This document shows, piece by piece, positions 21,386 to 33,909 of a stretch of DNA of 64,000 nt (within the stretch, counting starts at the first letter, position 1; every line of letters begins with the position of its first letter). The notes beneath the pieces are model-generated. The model did no database searches and had not been told where the DNA came from. It saw nothing but the letters and a program-made list of their open reading frames with translations. Source of the DNA: Forficula auricularia (taxonomy: Eukaryota; Arthropoda; Insecta; Dermaptera; Forficulidae); NCBI GenBank assembly GCA_024734495.1, contig JALMQS010000905.1:1-64000 (forward strand), in the 5' to 3' direction. The position numbers and the translations under genes were made by a program.

Positions 21386-23380
21386 ATTTCTAGTAAAAAA
21401 TAGTAATACAATCGAAAAGGTGTGTTTTGAATCATAATTTAATAAATTATTTATATTATTTTAAAACCCTCAAATAATTTAATACAAAATATTATTTAAA
21501 ACTGTATTAATATATATATGCTATATATATAAAGAGTTTGATTTTTGTAAAGGATATTGTGACGTCATTTGATTGTCATGTAAGCTCAACAATGTTCACG
21601 CATACCAATGGTTGACTATAGTTCAAATTTTTAACTTTTAATTACTAAATTATCAATCTTTTCTGTAAATAAGATTGTTTACTAAAACGTAAATAATACA
21701 ATAAAGAAATTTTTAATTATTAGATTGTTGATTAAAATATTATCTAATAAATTAATTAATTATTTATTTAACAATAAATAGTTATATGCATTGTTAGATA
21801 ATAATAATAAAAATTGATATTTTTTAATTCAACTAAATAAGCTTTTATGTATAAAAAATATATATGTTATATTGCACTTATATAAATTACACACTTAACT
21901 ACTATTACCTACTACTACTACTGATAATAAGATAAAAAGTTGATTCTTGTTTGGTATATAAACGATCCATTTTCTCACACATTTCATTTCGAAAATTTCT
22001 TAATTAGTTGATGAAGAAATAAAGCAGGATTGAAGAAATAAAAAAAGGAGATGAGGATGAGGATGAGGTAAGGGGAGAATTTCTATTTCTAATTCGTGAG
22101 AGAAGCAAGCAACAGGATTGCCAGTCAGGATTACCAATATTAGAAAAAAAAAGATGGGCCAACTATGCAAAAAAATCTCCTTTTAATTAAGTGCAAAGAA
22201 GTGGAAAAGAGATAGTATTTATAAGAACGGTAAGTGGAATGACGTTTTGATTGAATCAAGAGATCAATCGGTGGTGGCTAACTCATTAATATTCCGAAGA
22301 GAATGGAGAGTTTAATGCGTTTTTATTTTACATCTACATATACATATATTGATGAAGACTGAAGAGAAAGTCAGCCATCCAGAGAGAGAGACGTTAACCC
22401 TTGCTTTATTAGATCAAATGGACATTGATAAATGACACAGAGACATCTATACATACATTAGATATATACTAATTATAATTATATAAATAATTATTATTGA
22501 ATAATTTTTGAAAAATAATTATAATTGATTTTTAAATATTTTTGCTTAATTAATTATTATCTTTCATTATTGATTTAAAATAATGTTGTTTATTTTTTCA
22601 TTGTTATTTTTTTATTATTATTTAATTTCTAGATTAGCTAATTGTTGCGCTGATGTATGACAAAAAATTCAACCCTTTAAGGTTATATGTAGATATTGAT
22701 TGATTTGGGATATAAATACAAAATCTAAGCATTATCAAATTTTGTAATTATATACTACAATATAAGAAATATCTAAATGAAGGGAGAAAGTGAAATTTTT
22801 TAAAAACTCTGTTCGCTGCAGGAAATTTTTCTTTTGATATAGATAGTTTAAACTTGTCAAAGAGGTGTAGTTTATTAACACTGTGTGCCAATTTTAAGCT
22901 CATTACTTAAGACCGTTTGTTAGTTCACTTTAATTACACTCAATTAATTATATATTTTTTACTTCATATTTTTGAATTTTTCCATTATCGAAAACTTTAA
23001 AGGTAGAATTTTGATCAGTTCATCATTTTTGAAAATATATATACACAGTTTCGTATTAGAACAAACTTTCTATTACCATATTATTAATTTCAATTCATAC
23101 AAAATATAATTAAGAATTTTGAAAATTATTTTTCTCTACGATTTTGACAAGGAAAAAAATATTCAATAATTCTGCTATAAGCAAAATCTAATGAACAATT
23201 TATACTATGCTGATTTGATTTGTGGTTGCGCTGCTCATTAAATATTGAATTTTTGAGTGAAACATTTTTCTAGATGTCGAAAAGTCGTGTATTCTGATCT
23301 ACTTAAAAATGAACAAAATAGGTAGTTTTACCCCTAACTTCATTTTTAATAAACAATTTATACTATAATAAGTATATATT
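21386..23380. other. AT-rich non-coding DNA
   Basis: No gene or clear repeat. A purine-rich patch (GATGAGGATGAGG, about 22052) and a moderately GC-richer segment (22080-22400) are the only departures from AT-rich background. Confidence 0.5.
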
Positions 23381-23384
23381 AAAG

Positions 23385-23935
23385 CTTTAAATGAATAAAC
23401 AAACAACAATAGATTATCATTTAAGACCAACAATTATAAATAATTAATTTAAAAAACAAAAAAATTCAAAATTGATAATTTTTAAAATTAATTAATTAAA
23501 ATTGTTAAAACATTGTCGAAGTGAGAGTTTCAATTGTTGCATAATAATATAAAAGTATTGTTTCTGATTTTCCGCTCTCGGATAAAACATTGTTCATTCA
23601 ACTATCTTTTATATAAATACCCGAACATTAAAAACGAACAATGTAGCAGCTTGGTCGTTTCATGGTTTCAGTTTGAACTTTTATTTTTGATAATCAATTT
23701 AATAAAGTAATTATTTATAATTAATTAATTGAATTAATTAAAATTTTAAATAAATAAAATAAAATATACAAACAACAATAGAATATCATTTAAAATTAAC
23801 AATTAACAAATAATTAATTAAAAATCAGATTATTTTAAAAATTAATTAATTAAAATATTGTTGAACTTAGAGTTTCAATTGTTGCATAATAATATAAAAG
23901 CATTGTTTCTGATTTTTCTTTCTTGAATAAACAAT
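23385..23935. repeat. Tandem duplication, about 350-bp spacing
   Basis: AAACAACAATAGATTATCAT...GAGTTTCAATTGTTGCATAA...TTGTTTCTGATTTT at 23400-23605 is repeated at 23770-23930 with divergence. Confidence 0.6.
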
Positions 23936-24655
23936 TGATTGATTCAAATTAATCGTTTTTCGCCTGACAGATAGTCAACTGAATCTACACCCATGAACGT
24001 TCTCTTCCAAATGTTTCAATTTTAAAGCGAGAGAGCAAATGTGGCATGAGTGGTATAAATTACAAAGTGAACAATAAAATCCACCATCCATTGACGGGTT
24101 AACGAGCCGAACAAGAGAGGAGGTTGATAAGAAAGAAGTACTGGTGGGTGTACCATAGACCATAGGTAGTAGGTACCTACGAGATAAATGTCCCTGTGCA
24201 CGTTATAGGTGATTTGGTACATTTACCATTGCGTTGTTGTAGTTGTTGTTGTTGTCATCCTAACCACATGCTCAGTTAATGAGACGAAGCGAAGCACACC
24301 GTGAGAATCGCGCCAATGTTATTAATGACCGTCCAGGCATGCCAACCTAAGCAATTAGAAAAGCTAATAGTTTTGTTTAAATGTTGGCCAGCCTGGGGGC
24401 GATAACTGTGGATTAATTTAAAGGAGAGCCAGACAAATGTGCTAGAGATTAAGAATCACTCCACTCGGGTATAGAAAAGGCGTGGCTCACTTGGCTACCT
24501 GTTGGCTTCTGTGTGAGTGAGTGAGTGAGCAAGCAAATCAGAAACACTACAACTACAACAACAACAACAACAACAACAACAACAGCTACAATAACCAAGA
24601 GACCGGTCAGTTGAGGTCGCTTTGCCATTTATTTGTTACTGAGACACACAGGCCT
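23936..24655. other. GC-richer unique DNA with CAA microsatellite
   Basis: Relatively unique sequence (about 24230-24530), a TGAG run at about 24512-24530 and an (ACA)n run at 24557-24585. Frames at 23975-24222 (minus) and 24521-24706 (plus, poly-Asn from the repeat) are not supported. A conserved non-coding host element is possible. Confidence 0.4.
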
Positions 24656-25484
24656 TGTTGGCCAAGCGAGAGATACAACTACGTCATCAAAACAACAATC
24701 AAATGACACTTGACAACAATCAATGAACAACAATTACTTTCCCCATTTTCTCTCTTTCTCGACTATCCCACTTACACTATCAAATTTTTATTATTAATTC
24801 TTTTATTAAAATATTTATATAAATATAGTGAAGCTTTAGAGGGGACAACAAAACAAAACTCACAAAAAACTAAAACTTTTTATTAAAAAAACACATTTTT
24901 TCATGCTTAAATATTATATAAAAGCTGCGAAGACCTCCTTCAGCGGTCATCTTGCTGGTCAGGGCTTAGGGTCCTTTTGGATTCCATGGAAATATTTTCT
25001 ATTTTTAATAAATTTTATTTGTCATGAACTATTAGTGCGTTTTAAAATTAAAAAAATCTCGTCGGTGTCGGTTGTCACTCAAGCCAATTATAATAAGTAT
25101 ATAGATATAGATTCAGTAGCAAACTAATAAATACATAAATCTGTGATCGAAACGTCGTGTTTTATATTTTGATATGTGTTTATTATTTTTTCATAAATAA
25201 TAATATTTAATTGTGAAGAAATGTGGTTTTTTGTTTAATAAAAAGTTTTAATTTTAATGATTTTTAACGAGCTTTGTTTTATTCTCCCCTCTAAAGCTTC
25301 AGTGTAATTTTATAATTTTTTCTTTAATAATAGAATTAATAATAAAAATTTGATAGTGTGAATGAGATAGACGAGAGAAAGAGAGAGAGGAGTAAGTAAT
25401 AATTGTTGTTCTTTGATTGTTGTCAAGTGTGTCATTTGATTGTTGTTTTGATGACGTAGTTGTTTCTCTCTTTTGGCCAACAAT
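24656..25484. repeat. Large inverted repeat, arms about 250-290 bp
   Basis: The left arm (about 24656-24905: TTGTTGGCCAAG..., ACTACGTCATCAAAACAACA, GAAGCTTTAGAGGGG) is matched in reverse complement by about 25195-25484. The 290-bp centre is unrelated, contains a GTGATCGAAACGTCGTG segment at about 25143, and reads 74 codons open at 24903-25127 without a recognisable domain. The arms differ by substitutions and small indels, so the structure is not recent. Confidence 0.7.
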
Positions 25485-26226
25485 ACTTTTAATAACAATT
25501 TTGGCCACAAAAGTTTTAATCAATTCATGAAATATTAAAATATTTTAAAATCTTGTAAAATATCTGATGCTATTAAGTTGATTAAATATAATTTAAAAAA
25601 AAGTTTCGGTTTGAGATTTGAAAATTTTTACTAAGCTACAAAAAAAAAATACTTTTAAAAATAATTATAAGAATTTTGGAATTCACATTTCTAACCATTT
25701 TTTTTTTAAGTGAAACTTCTTTAATGACGTATCTGTTTGAATTTTTTTGTTACAATAAAGGGGAAATAAGAAACAAGGATTTTAAAATAATGTATAATTA
25801 AAATTTTTCTAATTTGAATCAATTTTATTTGTCATGAACAATTAGTAGGGTTTTTTAAAATTAACGTTTCCCATTCCTTGTGAGTTTATGTCGATGTGTC
25901 TCACACCTTTTTAATGCAAATAAATACCTTTTGTTGGATTAGGCTTGACAAGGAATACGTTTGTGAACAATAACTAATGACACTTTTCTCGATTTGGAGT
26001 CAAATTCCTTTTTTCTTTCCTATTTACCAGCCAGTCAAGTCACTCACTTTAACAAGCACATCAAACATCAATGAAAAAAATAATATATTAGGGATATATA
26101 TATACATTTATATATATATATATACAGGATTGCATTGTTAGTTTTATCTGATTGTCTGTTTGTTTGTTTGTATTGTTTGTTTTGTATTGTTGTTTACGTT
26201 AATCGGTTAATTAAATTGATATTCGC

Positions 26227-26263
<37 letters not shown>

Positions 26264-26805
26264 CTCTTCGTTCATATCTCTCTCTCTCTCTCCTTTGCTA
26301 TTCTAATTTGAAAAATGTCTTTTTCTTAATCTTTTTCTTACTTGTTTAGTAGAAGAAATCGAGATTAAATCAATGTCTTGTCAAACAACACAAAAACAAC
26401 GTCAACGCTACAGGTAGTGGTTGTTGTTGTAGTTGTTTTTCATTTACAACAAATATAATAGATTATCCACCTTAACTACTATATAATTATTAGTTTTTTT
26501 ATTACTAGAATGTACTTTTAATTGAGGAAATTGATACAATTGCATTGAAACAAGGAAAATACGATCGACAAATCGTTTTTTTCTCAATTGACTACGAACA
26601 AATTCTCAAATCGTTCTTATTTATTAGGAAAAAAAACTACTTGGTAGGTTTTTTTAATTAATTAATTTTCATCAAACGGATGCTAAATTTGTGTATTCAT
26701 TCCTTGTTATATGCATACACACAAACACAATGGGGTGGGTCAGGTCATTTTTTTTAAATACATTGGAAGGGTATTATGGGCTGGTTCTCCAGGTCCTTTT
26801 TAACC
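25485..26805. other. AT-rich DNA with CT microsatellites
   Basis: The AATATATTAGGGATATATA motif at about 26082, (CT)n at 26230-26260 and 26277-26292, and GTT repeats near 26419-26436. No gene. Confidence 0.6.
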
Positions 26806-26828
26806 TCATCATCATTGAGTATACAGTC

Positions 26829-28008
26829 CTAAGACTGGTTTGATGCAACAATCCGTCTCCACTCGACTCTGTCCCCCGCCAGCTGTTTAACCTCTCTAAA
26901 TGTCTGGCATCCCATATCCCCAATTATTTGGTTGAAATATTCTAATCTGGTTCTTCCCCTTCCCCTTTTCTTTCCCACCTCCCCCTCCAAGATATCCCTA
27001 AGCAGTCCCCCATGTCTCAGTGTGTGCCCCATCATCTGACCTCTTCTCTTCTTCAGACTCTTCCACAAGGTTCTTCTTTCTCCGATTCTTCCAAGAACTT
27101 CTTCATTTGTAATTTTATCCATCCATTTGATATTCATCATTCTTCTGTAGCACCACATTTCGAAAGCCTCCAATCTCTTTCTCTCCGCTTTTCCAATTGT
27201 CCAGGTTTCACACCCGTACATGGCTATGCTCCATACATATGTCTTCAATAGCAACTTCCTGTTTGCTAAGCTGATTGAGGAGGAGCATAGTAGTTTTTGT
27301 TTTGTATTAAACCCGATTTTTGCTTGGGCAATTCTTGATTTAATTTCGTTTTCGCTTCTCCCATCCCATGTTATTTTACTTCCTAGGTAGCGGAATTCCT
27401 TAACTCCTTCTAGGTTTTCTTGGTTAATTTTGATGCATTCCTGTCTCGTTTGTTCTTTTTTTGTACATACTAGGACCTTGGTTTTATTCTTGTTTATTTT
27501 CATTTTGATTTCTTCTATTAGGATTTGGTTAATTCCATTCAAGGCGTCCTCTAATTCTTTTTTATTGCTTCCTAGAAGGGCAATGTCATCGGCAAATCTT
27601 AACATAGCGATCTTTTGACCTTGGATTTCTATACCTGTATCAATTTTGTCTTTGAATTCTTTAATCGCTTCTTCTATGTATAAGTTGAAAATCATGGGTG
27701 ACAGCACACATCCTTGTCTTACACCTTTTTTTATTTTGGCTTCTCTTTGTTCATCACCAATATTTATAATTGCCGTCTGGTTTTGATATAGATTGTAGAT
27801 TAGTCTTCTCTCTCTGAATTTTATTCCCGCCTGTTTTAATATTTTAAACATAATTTCCCAATTGACATTATCGAATGCTTTTTCTAGGTCTATGAATCCG
27901 ATGTAGACAGATTCTTCCCTGATAAAAGCCCTTTCTATTATTAGTCTAAGAGAGAGAATTGCTTCTCGGGTGCCTCTGTTTCTTCTAAAGCCGAACTGGT
28001 CTTCCCCA
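26829..28008 (-). pseudogene. RTE reverse transcriptase, catalytic and C-terminal part
   Basis: Continues the RT after the frameshift near 28005. Visible: QFGFRRN, catalytic motif A FIDLEKAFD, then GVRQGCVLSPMIFNLYIEEA (motif B), LRFADDIALL with the catalytic Asp pair (motif C), FRYLGSKITWDG, and the RTE-type C-terminal domain with YGCETWT, FEMWCYRRMM and TNEEVLGR. The homology starts about 50 codons upstream of the first Met at 27851. Catalytic aspartates are intact; only the shift and 5' loss disable it. Confidence 0.88.
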
Positions 28009-28928
28009 GATTTTCTTCAACTCTTTGTTCTATTCTTCTCTGGATTATTTTGGTTAGGATTTTGGAGGCATGTGAGGTTAGGCTAATGGTCCTGAAATTT
28101 TCACATTTATCCGCGCCTGTCTTTTTGGGAAGTGTGACTATTTTGTTTTTTTGGAAATCTTTTGGGATGATTCCCAATTTATAGATTTTGCTAATTAGTT
28201 CAAAGAGTTTGTCAAGTGCCTTTTCCCCAGAGTTCTTTAGGATTTCAGCTTGTATATTGTCTATTCCGGGTGCTCTATTATTTTTTAGTTCCTTCAAAGC
28301 TGTCTCGAATTCTGACCTGAGTATGGGGTCTCCTAATTCGTTTTCGTCCACAGATTCTTCTTCTTCTATTGGGTTCATTGTTTTTTCTTCTCCATAGAGT
28401 TCTTCTAGGTGTTCCTTCCATCTATTTGCCTGTTCGTTTTCGTTTAGAATAATGTGGCCTCCTTTATCTCTTATGTTCTTGCTTTTTGGCTTGTCTTCTT
28501 GAAAATTTCTTTTTATTGTCCTATAGGCTACATCAACTTTTCCCAATACTAGATTTTCGTTGACTTCTTTACATTTTTCTTGAATCATTTTTTCTTTTGC
28601 TTTTCTACATTCTCTTATAACTTTCCATCTTAATTTTTTATATGTTTCTTTCCCTTCTTCGTCTTTTCTGTTCTTAAATTTTCTTCGTTCGTCAATCAGT
28701 TGCAGTGTTTCGTCTGTTCCCCATGGCTTTTTAATTTCGTTTTTCTTTGATTTAAGGACTTCGTTGGCTGTTTCAGTCAGGCTTGATTTCATAGCATTCC
28801 ATTCTTGTTCGATTTCTCCTTCTTTATTATTTGTGTGTGTTTTTTCTTCCAGTTTCTTATTCATTACGTTTTCGAAAAGTTTTTGGGTTTCCTTATTTTT
28901 TAATTTAGATATATCCCAGTTTTTAACC
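27941..28928 (-). pseudogene. RTE reverse transcriptase, N-terminal part
   Basis: Open from about 28928 (a stop lies just upstream) to 27941. It has a Lys/Glu-rich linker, then early RT blocks: APGIDNIQAEIL, IVTLPKKTGADKCENFRTIS and LTSHASKILTKII. The first Met is at 28864, but the coding frame is continuous upstream of it, so that Met is not the natural start. About 20 codons before its stop the frame leaves the RT homology: a one-base shift in a G run near 28001-28008 moves the true reading into the next frame. Endonuclease absent. Confidence 0.85.
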
Positions 28929-28930
28929 TA

Positions 28931-29349
28931 CTTTCGACAAATAAATAAATAAAAATATATTATTTTCTTCCAATATACAGCCTTTGAATGATTCATATTA
29001 CCATTATGAAGAATTATATTGGTTTTATAGAATAAAAAAATAATCAAAAATTTATTTCAAAATATGTATATTGTTATTAGATAAAAATACTTTGTAGGTT
29101 TCACATTAAGATATAAAAAAATAAAACGAATTTATTTTTGGAGAATCTTTAATCTCGATATATATATATTTCGGGTGACTAACCCATCTTCAGGAGAAAC
29201 AGAAGGTTACCTATTTTTATCTGATAATTTTAAAAAATGTTTCACCACCAAATTCCTTAAAAACTATGTATATTGTAGTATATAATCAGGTTTCAATTTT
29301 GAGGATAAATATTTTCATATGTTTATTAATTATTAAACTAATTAATTAA
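28931..29349. other. AT-rich DNA containing one hairpin motif
   Basis: Apart from the hairpin at 29168-29203, nothing recognised. Confidence 0.5.
29168..29203 (-). ncRNA. Hairpin of CTGAAGA-stem-GAAA family
   Basis: Minus strand: CTGAAGA, one T, GGGT-TAGTC-ACCC, then GAAATATATATATATCGAG. Stem of 4 bp. Same layout as the other members. Confidence 0.38.
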
Positions 29350-29585
29350 CAGGTCGTTGAATAAAAATAAATCATGTGATTGAGTCAAAACAAAACAAGT
29401 GGTTAATTAAAACAATGATTAATAATAAGAAAAAAAACACAAAGCAAATCCAGATATCTATATATACAAAATTGATCAAAAAATATAAAAAGACCAAATT
29501 TCAGCTCACTTGTAACAACCATTTATAAATCCTGAATGAAGGAAAAATCAGCCGTAACGTTGTTGTTGTTGTTGTTGTTGTTTTT
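29350..29585. repeat. Repeat fragment homologous to 32290-32756
   Basis: Contains GTTGAATAAAAATAAATCAT, CAAAACAAAACAAGTGGTTA and AAATCCTGAATGAAGGAAAA, then a GTAACG hairpin end, then (TTG)n at 29559-29582. The same blocks are in the 32.3-32.75 kb unit. Confidence 0.6.
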
Positions 29586-29689
29586 TAAGAATAAAAAAGA
29601 AGTTCTAATTTTAACTAAATATTCAAAATGATTGATTTTCTTTATCCTTGAGCTGCCTTTACATCAATTATCAAACGATGTAAATTTGT

Positions 29690-30960
29690 TGGTTAAATTT
29701 TAAATTTGTTTTTCTATTGTCATTTTATTTATTTATTTAATTATAGATAATTTAATTTTTATTTTTAATTGGCAATAATATAAACAAACATATTAATTAA
29801 TTGTTCAAATTGATTAAATGCGGAAATTTTGTTTAAATCCACACACATACCAGAACATCTTTAATAGTAAATACTTTTTCTAATCTAATAAAATATCAAA
29901 TATCTCGTATCATCTTTTTTGTTTTCTTAATCAATTATAAGAAATCAATTTATTGAATAAATAAATAAATAAATTGAAATTGTTTTATACTGATGTTAAT
30001 TATTTCCCCTTCAGGTACATTTCCCCTGATTTCTATCTTATAAAATCGCCCTTAGGGTCTCTCCATCGTTATCGTCCATGTTATCTGATGATTATTATCA
30101 TTAGGTATAATGTATAGTGATGGTAGTGATTTTAAAAATCAATTGATATCCCGCCCAACTGGTCGTCAGCGATTCTAATAGAGGAATAGAATCGTCAATA
30201 ATATCTGATATTTATTAACAATGACATTCATCTTATCAAGATGGAAAAATCTAAAAAGAACAGAAGGATTGCAAGATGGAAAGATAAAAACTTTGCTGCT
30301 AAAGATCACGAGATATCGATCGATATTACGAGATATTGAGAGAAAAAAAAAATTTGCTGCAATTTTACTTCCTGATTACGACAAACAAACAAACAAACAC
30401 ATTTACGAGAATATTTGTATATCTTAATAAAGCAATAGAAAAATAAAAATATTACAAATATTATTACTACTTTGGGGTGAATGTAAATGTTTAGGTTAAA
30501 TTGTAAATTAATTTTTCTATTGTTATTTTATTTATTTTAAAATATTAATTTAATTGTAGATAATTTAATTTTTATTTTTAATTGGCAATAATATAAACAA
30601 ACTTATTAATTGATTGTTCAAATTGATTAAAGGCTGAAATTTTGTTTAAATCACACACAATTAATTATTAAGGAATTATTTAATGAAAACAAACAATAAA
30701 ACAATAAATAATACAATAGGTAAACCATAACTACGACGTTTCGATCGGCTTATTCCGTGATCGTTCTCAAGTTCGAAAAGTACAAGAAGATCACCCGTGA
30801 AATATTGTTTAAATCACACACAATTAATTATTAGGTAATTATTTAATGAACATAAACAAAAAACAACAAATAATACAATATAACTATGACGTTTCGATCG
30901 GTTTATTCTGCTATCGTTCTCAAGTATGTTTACCCATTTCGATTTTAGGTTAACTACTAC
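29690..30960. repeat. Dispersed repeat with duplicated GACGTTTCGATCGG ends
   Basis: TTTTTAATTGGCAATAATAT and AAACAAACWTATTAATT occur near 29760 and again near 30580. The segment 30645-30770 is repeated at 30808-30920, each ending GACGTTTCGATCGG...CGTTCTCAAG on the plus strand. The 68-residue frame at 30221-30427 in between is unsupported. Confidence 0.55.
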
Positions 30961-31186
30961 TATTAATGTTAAATTGTTTTTTTATTTTCTACTTTCCCAG
31001 GTTACCAAAATCACTCGAATTCGTCTGCCTACCGGGCGGCCCTAGTATTGAATTTTCACTCCAAAAAAATGATTTTTTTATCAGGGTGTCTAAGAATGTC
31101 TTGAATTAACTTATATATTTTTTATTATTAAATAAATATAATACTTTTATGAAAATATTCTAAAAATGGTTATTATACATATGCAA

Positions 31187-31221
31187 GCGTTTCGGGAGAT
31201 ATTATTCTCCCTTTATCAATG
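31187..31221 (-). ncRNA. Hairpin of TGATAAA-stem-GAAACG family
   Basis: Minus strand: TTGATAAA, GGGAGA-ATAATA-TCTCCC, then GAAACGC. Perfect 6-bp stem. The 5' box is degenerate (TGATAAA instead of CTGATGA). Confidence 0.35.
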
Positions 31222-33598
31222 AAAATTTGAAAAAATAAATGTTTTACTCAAGATAAAAAAATATCACTTATTAGAGCACAAATTCCCGATAAGATATAAT
31301 TTATTAAAACGTCATTTTTATCCTCTTTAAAAAACCAACGTTTCGGTAGATCTTCATACTTTCCACATTGATAAAATAAAAAAGAAAATTTCTCCCGAAA
31401 AGTTTAGATATTTAATAAACGTTTTGAGATTGTTTTCATAAAAAATTTGTATTTATTTAATTTAAAAATGTCAAAAATTACATATTATCGTTATAAACTT
31501 TGAATTTCTAGCAAATTTTATCTCATTTATAGTCTCAAATAATCGCATTATCACCCCCCTTTTCAAACAATTCCAATAATGCATGCAACACGCCTTAGAT
31601 CGGGATGGCTGTAAAAATGTCAATATCATTTACTAGGCAGTAACCCGCTCAAAAAAAAACTTATTCACATATTAGTAAACTTCAGTGGAAACCGCTGTTT
31701 AGAACGTACCAAGAGATAAGATCAAATTGCCTCAGTAATTTTAATACTCAAAATATCTCAAAAAAGAAAAACTGAATTAGGTACTAAGTCATAATAATAT
31801 ATATTATCAAATTTCAAAAAATAATTAAAAAAATATTAAATAAACGATTATTAGTTTAATTAAGTAATTTGTTGTTTAATTTTATTGTTTATTTAATTAT
31901 TACGAATCTTTTAATTATGACATTTTAATTATTACCCTTTAAAATTAATAATTATCAATTTAATTACGTAATAATTAATCTATTTCAAATTAAATCGCTG
32001 GATTATTTCAATTTCACTTAAATAATAATTAAGTATATATATAGGCACCCCCTCTCTCTTTCTTTTTCATTCAATTGTCTATTTATTTAGTTATTTATTT
32101 ATTTAATAACTTGATCCGTTTTTTCCCCCTCTGCCCCCTCCCTTCTCACTTCCCCTCTTCTAATTACAATCATTTTTACACGTAATAACAATATTTATTT
32201 CAAAATATATTAAAGTAGGTATACAATCAGGTCTCAATTTTGGGGATAAATATTTTGATAGGTTTATTAATTATTAAACTAATTAATTAAAAGGTGGTTG
32301 AATAAAAATAAAGCATGTGATTGAATCAAAACAAAACAAGTGGTTGATTAAATAAACAATGATTAATAATAAAAGAAAAATTACAAATTAATCCAGATAT
32401 TATAATATAAAATTTGAATTAACTTTGAATTAAATCTCGTTAATAGATAAGTATAAAAAGTCTTTAAATATTTGATGACAATCCTTCATTGGGATTAATT
32501 AATAGTCAATTTCACAATATAAATGTGGAGAAATGTTTCAATTCTATATTATATAATTCAATTCAAAAAACATGAAAAAGTGGAAACTTTTACAAGACTT
32601 GAAAACAACTCTGGAAATTTTAGTGATTTAATTATTTTAGCTAACGATTTGATGTAAAAATTTAAAACCCCAAATTTCATCTCATTTGTAACAACCGTTT
32701 ATAAATCCTGAATGAGGGAAAAATCCGCCGAAACGTTGTTGTTGTTGTTTAATGATTAAAAAATTTTGTTACGTTCAGTGGAAACCAATTGTTTAGAACG
32801 TTCATAAGAGATAAGATCAAATTGACTCAATAATTTTTTAATAATACCTGTAACTCAAAATTTATCTCAAAAATCAATAACTAATAATAAAAAAATCAAT
32901 AATAAAAAAATACTAAAGTCACAATAATCTATATATTTACAAATTTCAAAAGATAATTAAAAAACTATTAAATAAACGATTATTGTTTTAATTAAGTATT
33001 TTAATATTTAATTTTATTGTTTATTTAATTATTACGAATCTTTTAATTATGACATTTTAATTATTACCCTTTAAAATAATCATTATCAGTTAATTTAATT
33101 ACGTAATAATTAATCTATTTCAAATTAGATCTCTGAATTATTTCAATTTCATTTAAATAATAATTAAGTATACGCTGCCCTCTCTCTCTCTCTCTCTCTT
33201 TCATTCAATTGTCTATTTATTAATTTATTTATTTATTTAATAACTTGATCTGTTTTTGCCCCCTCTGCCCCCTCCTTCTCCTTCCCCTCTTCTAATTACA
33301 ATCATTTTTACACGTAATAAGAATATTTATTTCAAAATATATTATATAGTAGGTATACTTAATCCGGTCTCAATTTTGTGGAAAAATTTGTGATTTGAGT
33401 GTAAACAATAATAAATAATAAAAAAAATTATAAAACAATCCAGATATTATAATATAAAATGTGAATTAACTTTAAAATTAAATCTCGTTAACAGATAAGT
33501 ATAAAAAGTGTTTAAATAACCGATGACAATCCTTCATTGGATTTATTAATACTCGATTTCACAATACGAATATGGAGAAATGGTTCAATTCTATATAA

Positions 33599-33630
33599 TG
33601 TATATAATATAATATAATATAATATAATAT
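33599..33630. repeat. ATATA pentanucleotide microsatellite
   Basis: About six AATAT units abutting the 3' end of the minus-strand SINE. They may be its variable tail. Confidence 0.8.
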
Positions 33631-33909
33631 CTTCTTCTTTAAGTGACATATCAGGTCTCCCTGACGTTTCGGCTCCTCTCCACATACACCTGTGCTGAGT
33701 GTGTTTAGCTGTTTTTACACAGTTATACGGGACCTACTTTTTAATGCCGGTTCTGAAGGTTGTAGGGATTACTAGGCAATTATACTCTTGGTAGGTTGCC
33801 ATTGCTTTCCAAGAGGAGGCGACTGCAAATATCTGTCGAGACTCAGTCTCGAACCAGCTTACTTAAGGCCAACGGCCCGATACTCTAACCACTGATCCAC
33901 AGTCGCCTC
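33631..33909 (-). mobile_element. tRNA-derived SINE
   Basis: On the minus strand it opens GAGGCGACTGTGGATCAGTG, with an A-box-like TGGATCAGTGGTTAGAG (33883-33899) and a B-box-like GGTTCGAGAC (33846-33855). A non-tRNA body with a GAGCCGAAACGTC segment follows, and the 3' end reads GAAGAAGATATT. The 3' end is shared with the elements at 36949 and 37690, suggesting a common LINE partner. About 280 bp, non-coding. Target duplication not resolvable in AT repeats. Confidence 0.75.

Larger units (their letters stand above)
26808..28930 (-). mobile_element. 5'-truncated RTE-clade LINE (non-LTR retrotransposon)
   Basis: A minus-strand copy of a non-LTR retrotransposon of the RTE/BovB-like group, recognisable from the reverse transcriptase and from the C-terminal YGCETWT and FEMWCYRRM motifs. 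The apurinic endonuclease domain is missing: the frame begins at about 28928 in the linker before the RT, where the sequence switches to AT-rich repeat (5' truncation). Downstream of the stop the element ends in ATGATGATGAGG near 26805-26815, typical of RTE 3' ends, without a poly(A) tail. One frameshift interrupts the RT, so this copy is dead but young enough to keep long frames. Confidence 0.88.

Noticed and set aside
27012..27251. Plus-strand frames at 27012, 27430, 28188 and 28764
   Set aside because: Antisense shadows of the RTE reverse transcriptase.
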